DNA of 64,000 nucleotides, taken from Cheiracanthium punctorium. Taxonomy: Eukaryota; Arthropoda; Arachnida; Araneae; Cheiracanthiidae. The stretch spans positions 106,458 to 170,457 of the forward strand of contig JAWZYV010013276.1 in assembly GCA_038373885.1 (NCBI GenBank), read 5' to 3'. Shown in pieces: positions 56,762-64,000 of the stretch; position 1 is the first letter of the stretch, and each line of letters begins with the position of its first letter. The translations under genes were made by a program, and so were the position numbers. The notes beneath the pieces are model-generated. The model was not told where the DNA came from and ran no database searches. It was given only the letters and a program-made list of their open reading frames with translations.

Positions 56762-57065
56762 TAGAGATGAGATGGACTCAGCCCGAGCCCAAACCAGGCT
56801 CGGGCTTGTGAGAAATTTCTCTTTTATTGAACGTATTCCTTGTAAACAGATTTTAAAAAGTGATTCATGGGAGAAATAAACTGATTAATATAATTTGATA
56901 AACTTTAATATAACGAATTAGGTAGCGCATTAATAGTTTGTGCAAATTAAAGACAAATATAACAGCAAACGGCAAAATTTATGATATTCTTCCAATGAAA
57001 TCATTGACTTTTATATACCTATTAGCTGAAATTTCGGGCTCGGACTTCGGCACAATTTAAAAAAC
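56762..57065. mobile_element. hAT MITE J, copy 2, truncated
   Basis: It starts TAGAGATGAGATGGACTC with CAGCCCGAGCCC, inverted relative to J1 in the middle (GATTTTAAAAAGTGATTCAT). It ends near 57060 where Helentron-like copy A6 begins; the second terminus is not found beyond A6. Confidence 0.75.
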
Positions 57066-57070
57066 AAAAA

Positions 57071-57744
57071 TCTGGAGTGACTCCACTCGACTTTCCGAAC
57101 ACTTACGATTAAGATCATTACCAAGCATTTAAATAAATTTTAATCGATGAATAATTCAAATATATATATATCACATTGAAGCTCAATCGAATGCACTGTT
57201 TAAACGCTAGCGCAATTTCAAGAATTTCGTCCCATAGGCCGTAATGTAAAAGAAATCTTTGTCGTAGCCCTGTAGAAAAACAATAAGTCCTATACACATC
57301 AAAATCAATACTGGTCTTACGATGGTGGTTTATAACATCTATACCTAATTTGAGCTCAATCGAATGTACCGTTTAAACGCTAGCGCACTTTCCAGAATTT
57401 TCCCCCATAGGCCATAATGTAAAAGAAATCTTTGTCGTAGCCCTGTAGAAAAACTATAAGTCCTATACACACCCAAATCAATACCGGTCTTGCGACGGTG
57501 GTTTATAACATATATACACAATTTGAGCTCAATCGCATCCCCCGTTCAGGAGCTATCGTGTTCACTCACATACACACAAACACACATACACACACACACA
57601 CATACACACATACATACATACATCTCGTAAAAATAGCATAAATGAATTCAGAAGACCTCAAAATGTGTCAATACACCAAAATCTCGAATTCGAATTTTTT
57701 CATGATTACAATACTTTCCTTACATGGTACATGTTCGGAAAGTA
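57071..57744 (+). mobile_element. Helentron/DINE-1-like element, copy A6
   Basis: Full length and in the orientation I take as sense: TCTGGAGTGACTCC, ACTTTCCGAACAC, three internal units, CA-rich tract at 57570-57625, then the 3' hairpin TACTTTCC-TT-ACATG-GTA-CATGT-TC-GGAAAGTA ending at 57744. The hairpin arms pair over 13 bp with one 2-base mismatch. Confidence 0.84.
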
Positions 57745-57774
57745 AAAATACAGACTTAGTGGACTCTTGATAGA

Positions 57775-57880
57775 CCTCATTGAGTCGTGAGCCGGATATC
57801 CGAAAAAGAAGTCGGATATTCGGTGATTCGGATATCCGATGATATTTCGGATATTGATAAATCAGCCAGATATCAAGTGC
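57775..57880. repeat. CGGATAT-rich stretch
   Basis: CGGATATCCGAA, CGGATATTCGG and CGGATATCCGATG lie in close order with internal palindromes. It may be one end of a hAT-like element with hexamer-type ends, as in J and L. No partner seen. Confidence 0.4.
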
Positions 57881-58075
57881 ATCCCTGGATATTTATAATG
57901 TTCATTTATTCTTTACCAGAGCATATAAATAGTATTTATAAAGTTTTATAAAACTTTGGAACGGAAAAACAAATTACAGATTTACCCTCTTGTCAGTTGA
58001 AAGGGTGGGTATAAAGGAAACGTTTCATAAATTACATATTAATGAAAATAGGATAATACAAATTTTTCAACATAC

Positions 58076-58594
58076 CTAACATTTTGAGGCGCAACCCTTT
58101 CCCAATGCTGAAAAAAGGGCAGCCGTTGCCATCGCTCGACTTAACTACCAGCAAGATGGCGGACGATCGAAACGTTCATCGCGTGCCACAGATCTAGAGA
58201 CCCCTTTTTGACGACAGCTGGCTGTGTTCGCGCACAGCCAGCTGCGTCAAAAAGGGGTCTCTAGATCTGTGGCACGCGATGAACGTTTCGATCGTCCGCC
58301 CTCTTGCTGGTCGTTAAGTCGAGCGATGGCAACGGCTGCCCTTTTTTCAGCATTGGGCAATCTATCCAGCAGTACTCGCGTTCTTCCATTTTTCAGCAGA
58401 TGTCAGTGCTGTTAAAAATAATCGTGACCATTTCTTTACGGGTAATGACGTGCTAAAAAGTAAACGATTCTCGTGGAGCTATATCATCCGCAACTAATTT
58501 TATAGAAATCCAATCTATTCTTCGCGACTGGCAACAGTCAAAACGTCAGAGTTGGGTGTTCCCAGAGCGGGATCACTGCGCGATAAAGGGTTAA
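58076..58594. mobile_element. TTAA hairpin element family B, copy B6 (inverted)
   Basis: Opposite orientation to B1-B5. The right boundary is TTAA at 58591-58594; the left is CTAA at 58076-58079, a one-base change. The hairpin is the most regular in the window: arms 58102-58228 and about 58235-58357, a ~6-base centre, few mismatches. Inside, CCACAGATCTAGAGACCCC and its complement flank the CAGCTGGCTGTG centre. Confidence 0.87.
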
Positions 58595-58895
58595 GAAGAT
58601 ATTATGTCGTATGTATTATGCCATCGTTTATATTATTATTTGAAAACACACAATGAAATATTGAGTATTTACTTTCGTTTCTTTTCCTGATGTGCTTTCT
58701 GTAGTTTTCTGGAAATATCTGTTCATCTGTGGCTTTTTCCCGCTTTATGGAGATTTGAGTCTTCATTGTTAGCAGGTAAACTATGTATAATTTTCGAAAT
58801 GTTATTAAAAAAATTCTCCTATACTTCTACTCAACGGGCACTTTCCTGAGGCCATAATCTCTATTCGAACCCACCCATTCGACAGAGCAACACAC

Positions 58896-59289
58896 TAGAG
58901 ATGAGTTCGGGCTCATTTTTTGTAGCCCGAGCCCGCCCGAGCCCGAGGGCTTTTAATCCGAGCCCGCCCGAGCCCGAGCAATATTATTAAATTTGGAGCC
59001 CGAGCCCGCCCGTGCCCGAAATTTAAGCTAAAGACGAATAAATTTAACTACTTCATTAATAGGATACAATAAATTTTGGAGCTTCACACACCTTCTAGTC
59101 CCCCGTGCCGCTATTTTTTAAAATAAGTACGTCTATTTATCCCATGAATCACTTTTTAAAATCTGTTTCAAGGAGTATGTTCAACAAAGGAGAAATTTTT
59201 CACGAGCCCGAGCCCGAACGCAATCGTGAATTACAGAGCCCGAGCCCGACTCGGGCTTTCGGGCTCGGGCTGAGCCCGTCTCATCTCTA
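58896..59289. mobile_element. hAT MITE J, copy 3 (394 bp)
   Basis: Exact 8-bp duplication CAACACAC (58888-58895 and 59290-59297). Ends TAGAGATGAGTTCGGGCTC and GAGCCCGTCTCATCTCTA. About 40 bp longer than J1, mainly in the GCCCGA repeats. The middle (CACACCTTCTAGTCCCCCGT) is almost identical to J1. A frame of 86 codons across it is an artefact. Confidence 0.93.
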
Positions 59290-59297
59290 CAACACAC

Positions 59298-61020
59298 TAG
59301 TCAAAAACACGAGCGTCTGGACCTTGGGAATGGTGAGAAAGGGGCCAGCTAGTGCCCCTCCTTGAAATTTTATCGTTAGTAATGTTTTTGTATACACCAT
59401 AGTTAAAAAATACCACAGGTGGCCAAGAAAGCTGATAACACTTGGGGATACATACTTCACAGGGTACAACGGTAACGAGCTGAGGTTATAGGGAGGGGGA
59501 AATTTTTAGCATCCAGGGAGTGGGATATTGCCCAGATGTATATTTTTCTGGTGTGTAGGCGTGACGAAAGTCACCCCGGGTTAGTGATTAAAGGCCCTTT
59601 TTAACCTTTTTATTGACTTGTTTTTTTCTTCGTTCTCAATGTGAAAGGATCTAGAAAACGTTTATCAGAAAGATTAGACAAATATCACACAACAAGGATT
59701 CTGAGACGATCCATTTTTACAAATTGCAATATATATATATAACAACTGAAAAAATTCGGGGGGGGGGCAAGGGCCCGGTGGGCCTCCCCCTGGCTACGCC
59801 AGTGATATACGTCGGACACGGAGCTATACTATAGGAGTGGACACTCCCCACAGCTGCTTGCTCTGATGTGTGGTACCCAAACTAAGTTTCAGTTATGTAA
59901 AGATTGGAAATCTGGTAATGCACAGCAATCCTAGTGGTTAAAGAATAAAACATTTCCTGCGCTGGCTGCTAACTAGTTTTACATGTTTTAAACTAGCATG
60001 TAAACCAGATTACGAACGCGAGCACTAAATTTGAGATATTTTTTTTTCTCTTTTGCTTACGTGGTTGCCTTAGTAACAAATGGGAATAATAATAGTAAAA
60101 AAAAGTTCTACTTTGAGATTTTATTTGTTAAAGAGTGCGTATATCGTGGCTGACGAAAAAGAACTTTTCGTCTTCTACGGCGTATATTTACTCCAGAAAA
60201 TGACTTTGGGTTGATTACTGAGTATTTTATGCAACATGAATTTAATATTTTACTCTGAGTTTAAATTAAGCGAGAATTTAAGACTGTGTTTACGTTACAC
60301 CAGCACGTAAACCTTAATGGTACTATGGGAGATAGAGAGGGCCATGGCCCCGCCCCTCCTCATAGGTGTGGTCTTCCATTACGATACTATGCAATTAAAA
60401 AAAGAAATTGCTCAAAGTCGTTCGAGTTTCAATATGTCTCCGTTTGAAAACTAACTGGATGAATTAGGTGAACTAATTGAAAGCCAAATTCCTTCCATGG
60501 TAGTTAAAAACGTGATAGCCTGAGATGGATAAACTCTCGCGGGAAATTACATACAGACATTATTTTCGATATAGAGCATTATTTTGTAATCTTTAATAAT
60601 GTATATCAATTTTCTTTCGTTTTAAGTAGTCGAATATCTCTATAATAAGATTCAAAGAATGACTGCCCATAGAAGTAATGCATTGTTAATATTTTGAGTT
60701 CTCCTGTAAAAGAACTATAAATGCTGCATACACCCTTTTCAATAAGTGCATGGTACAGTTAAGGTTCATAGGAATAACATATATAAATTTTGTTTAAAAT
60801 TATGTAAAATACTAATTAAAAAAACAAAAGTATTCCTAAGTGATGACTTTAATGTTGAAAATTGTATATAGTACCTTGTAGCTATTATTCCTTTGTTAAA
60901 TAAATAGTTATCATTTTTATTGTAATTCACCTTCAGATCTGTTATTTGCGATAACAGATATTGATTAGATATATAATACAGTTTTTCAGCTCTTACAATG
61001 TTCATGAAAGATACAAAACG
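59298..61020. other. 1.7 kb without a supported gene
   Basis: At 59755-59805 a G run with CCCCCTGGCTACGCCAGTGAT resembles one end of a hAT MITE I-type element without its partner. The rest is unrecognised. Confidence 0.4.
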
Positions 61021-61025
61021 TTCCA

Positions 61026-61262
61026 TCATGGCCGAATGGATGAGACGCTGTACATGGTAGAGACGTCTAAACTGCGAAGGTCCAGCGATCTGCCCTATCA
61101 CTGGGCTATCGATCGAACGGTCTGGCGTTTTGGTCGGTTTTCTCCAGGTGTAACGTTAATACGCATTATGACCCCATAGAAAGTCCTCTGACCAAGACAT
61201 CCACCCCCTATCCTTGGCAGATAGTCCCTGCTTAGCTTTGCATTAACAACACGAAGAAGAAA
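61026..61262 (+). mobile_element. tRNA-derived SINE, copy C5
   Basis: Head with TGGCCGAATGGATGAGACGC (A-box-like) and a weak B box, then the family body: TCGATCGAACGGTCTGGCG, TTTTGGTCGGTTTTCTCCAG, GTGTAACGTTAATACGCATT and CTTGGCAGATAGTCC. Near full length, with a head different from C1 and C8. Confidence 0.82.
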
Positions 61263-62559
61263 GCTACTAAAAGTACAAAAGACCGTAGCATGAAAAATTG
61301 TTACTTGTCTTAAATTTTTTTTTATATCTGTAAACATTGTCTCGAAGATAAAACGAATCATTATTGATGAATGTAAAAGCTTCAGGTCCTCTAAATAAAT
61401 CAAATTAATGACATTCACTTAAAGTAGTTTTATGGAATTTAATGATTGGGGAAAAAAGAAAAAAAGATTGATAACCATGCATCGATAACCATGATTTTTG
61501 CATTTCTTTTCCCTGAGTAGTGATTTGATGTTGTTATTTTTTTAAAGCAGTTTCTAAAAGGAAGGCCAGATAGCCGGAAGTGATCAATTTAATGATGAAG
61601 TATGGCACCGAGGGAAGTGTTTTACACGTGAAACATCTTACGAAACTTTGGTAGGCGGATCAAGTTACCCATAAACTACCCCATCAAAAGTGTTGAGTTT
61701 TCCGGTTTAAATAAACAAGGAATATTGGGAGAAGAGATTGTAAAGGCATAATGTGAAGAGTGAAGATATTGCGCTGTTTCATATTAAGGAATTAATATCT
61801 TTGAGGGTATTGCAAGACTTATATTAATATATGTAGATTTTTATGTAAGGTGTTATAAGCTTGATTTTAACTTAAAATGATTATACATCCCAAGTTTTAT
61901 TGGTAAAAATAAAATCTGTAGCCTTTTTAGCAACAAGATTTTGGTGGTTCTTTCCAGCTAATCATACAATTGAATTTGAATGCTCGTTTTATATCGATAA
62001 AATGTAGCGGAAACATGAGGATAAATTTGAAATGCACGAATCATCGTAAATATACACATTGGTACAAAATTTTAATGTCGCTTCCCTTCTAAGCTGAATG
62101 CATGGAGGGCCCGTTGAGCTTGGAGACAAATTTAAGAACTTCAGCGACAAAATCAAGTTTCTCGAATAAGCAGGAATATTCTATTTGTCTTGATTAAGAA
62201 AGAATTACAAAGAACCATCCAGAAATTTCTATTTGACGCTATAACCTGTCAAGAAACCTATAAAATCTCAGTCAGTGTGTGGATATTCAAGTAAATAAAT
62301 CTGTTAAAGATGAGAACATTCATTTTTATTATTACAGATAGACAGATTTGGCATAAAACTGGCTTAAATTTTTGGCTTATAATTAGGCACAAAACTGGCT
62401 GGTATTTAATGTTTTTCAGATGCACGCGCTTATTTATTGAAGTAATAGCATTCTTGTTAGCTCAAAACATGAAGCATTTGATACGGGCGAAACTCGCCAA
62501 GCATGGAAACGTAAAAACGGTTTTTAATTAATAATTAAAAAAGTAATTAAAAATCCGAA
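61263..62559. other. 1.3 kb without a supported gene
   Basis: Only frames of up to 106 codons; the longest begins inside the SINE. Nothing recognised. Confidence 0.4.
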
Positions 62560-62700
62560 ATTCTAATTGGCCTATAACCATCTCCAGGGTCCCCTCTGTA
62601 TCTAAACCAAAATGCATCCTAATCGATTCAGCGGTTTAGGCGTGAAAGCGTCATAAACAAACAAACAAACTCACTTTAGCATTTATAATATTAGTTAGGA
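62560..62700 (+). mobile_element. LINE-like 3' tail (RTE type?)
   Basis: ATTCAGCGGTTTAGGCGTGA, AAGCGTCATAAACAAACAAA and CATTTATAATATTAGTTAGG in that order match a very common arthropod LINE 3' end as I remember it. The complement lies at 37979-38130. No coding part remains. Confidence 0.5.
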
Positions 62701-63445
62701 TGGGTGTTTATTTTTTAATTTTTTACCCGTCGTGCATCGGTTTTACGGCGAAAAACATAAAAAAGTACTCTTGGGTATGAGATACCCTGCACGAGTAATT
62801 CCGTTCGTTTTTTCGCGCGAGTAATCCCTGATTAAATTAGTGCATACTCTGTACTTTTTGTGGTACCGGCAATGGCACGATTTTCTGTAATAGCCGCCGA
62901 GCAAGTTTCCTTTTTAGTAATCCATATTTTTGGACTGTTTAACGATTTTTTGGCGACGTTTGTAACAATAAAATCACCTTTTACGTTTACAATCACCTAA
63001 TACGTCGTAGACTTTCCGTAATTCCACCTCCGTTGGTATCTTGTACTGATGTCATGCATCGAGAACAGTTTAGCTCGCATAATGCCCTTTCTAATGTTAA
63101 AAATGGATCTGTAGTCCCTATTCTTTAATTTTAGCGAAGAAATTACAATCTCACAGACTCATATCGGATGAGAATGGAAGATGGTCGAAACGTTCCAACG
63201 ACAACCAATATTTGGCGTCACATTAGGATGTCTCAATTGACTGGATCCTGATTCCAAACGCCGCTCTCGCAGAGAAGATTGTGTCACTGTGACAGTCTTG
63301 TTCCTGGAAACTTTCGCCTTCTATTTGGGATTGTTTCAAAAAGCCCCCGTGTAAGCACGTAACCACAATGATAACAAATTTGCTGCTCAATCGGTATCCC
63401 CCGTTGTTTCAATCTTGCCATAATTTAAGGATACTGTGCAAAATG
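62701..63445. other. Unrecognised DNA
   Basis: No gene or repeat partner supported. Confidence 0.4.
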
Positions 63446-63449
63446 TGAA

Positions 63450-63705
63450 GCGACTCCCTCTCGGCTCGACTGCTGTGGGACCGTGGACGCTCATGGGAGC
63501 GGGTACACGTAAAATCTGTCGTGGATCCGATGTCCTCCAAGTTGTTAAACACTACCTCTGGGGGTGCCGATTTCAGGGGGTGGTTCCCTCTGGAATGGGG
63601 TCAAAATGAGGGGACCCCTGGATAAAGTCGGACTTCCTTCCACAGGGGCTCACTAAAGATGGAAAACGGCCCTTTCCCCACGCGGTGGCCAGGGGGCACA
63701 ACAAA
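63450..63705 (-). repeat. Interspersed repeat R, copy 2
   Basis: Inverted copy of 24315-24590: CTGTGGGACCGTG, CACGTAAAAT, CTCTGGGGGTGCCGATTTC and GACTTCCTTCC appear in the complementary order. A minus frame of 108 codons crosses it without conservation in copy 1. Confidence 0.62.
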
Positions 63706-64000
63706 ATTTAATAGTGCGTCTTCATCCACACTATGCGCTAACGATGACAGTGCGCTAATGATGACTAGGCAGATACAGCACGTTTGACTTAACAACATCA
63801 ACTGACAGTCCAGCTGATGCCTCATGAAGCTTAAAAAAAAAAAAAAATAATCATAACCACAAAAATCTCCTTCCAAAATGGGCCGAAGAGGGACCTGTTT
63901 AGAGAAATATTTAGAGAAAAATTCCATTTATTTAAAAAAATTTTCCTGAGTGTTCCGTTACTCCTATAGGTTTATTATTTGTAACAGTTCACAGTACAAA

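Noticed and set aside
60766..61418. Two minus frames of 106-111 codons
   Set aside because: One is AT-rich without motifs, the other overlaps SINE C5.

Overview
This is AT-rich metazoan DNA that consists mostly of transposon remains. I find no intact host protein-coding gene: long frames are scarce, and nearly all of them fall inside repeats or mobile-element relics. The family mix (Tc1 and mariner with TA targets, a pogo/Tigger relic, hAT MITEs with 8-bp duplications, TTAA-target MITEs, a Transib-like element, DINE-1/Helentron-like elements, tRNA-derived SINEs, solo LTRs) suggests a large arthropod genome, perhaps an arachnid. That placement is an inference, not a proof. The one convincing functional gene is an initiator tRNA-Met at 1710-1781.

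Layout. 1-5.9 kb: a small MITE, a possible Helitron copy with a hairpin-CTAG terminus, tRNA-iMet, an 841-bp hAT MITE with an 8-bp duplication, and the first Helentron-like copies. 6.5-9.8 kb: three copies of a TTAA-flanked element (here family B) that carries a long near-perfect hairpin. 10.4-15.5 kb: Helentron-like copies, one of them inside a mariner relic, a large fold-back structure and a nearly complete Tc1 element. 15.5-24 kb: MITEs, a SINE split by two TTAA elements, local duplications and a diverged LTR. 24-34 kb: mostly unannotatable AT-rich DNA, the second Helitron-like copy holding a 221-bp MITE, and a 1.8-kb Transib-like element. 34-45.5 kb: a Tigger relic, SINEs, a LINE relic flanking a solo LTR, Helentron-like copy 4, a mariner relic and a hAT MITE. 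47-53 kb: a solo LTR, more family B copies, Helentron-like copy 5 and a four-element nested stack. 53-64 kb: AT-rich tandem duplications, a complete but dead mariner, a roughly 107-bp tandem array, further hAT and family B copies, SINE C5 and LINE tails.

There is no pathway to reconstruct. The useful content is insertion history. Exact target-site duplications, seen directly in the sequence, fix the ends of many elements: ATAG and GTAT for two solo LTRs; TTCGCGAT, CTATAACT, ACGTGAAT, ATGTGGTT, CAACACAC and GCTGCGGA for hAT elements; TGACG for the Transib-like element; TA and TTAA elsewhere. The strongest candidates for something under-described are (i) a Helentron/DINE-1-like family with a 12-bp terminal inverted repeat, a terminal hairpin, a (GT)n tract and variable 170-180-bp internal units, with six substantial copies plus relics, and (ii) family B, whose ~125-bp hairpin arms could give a long double-stranded RNA if transcribed.
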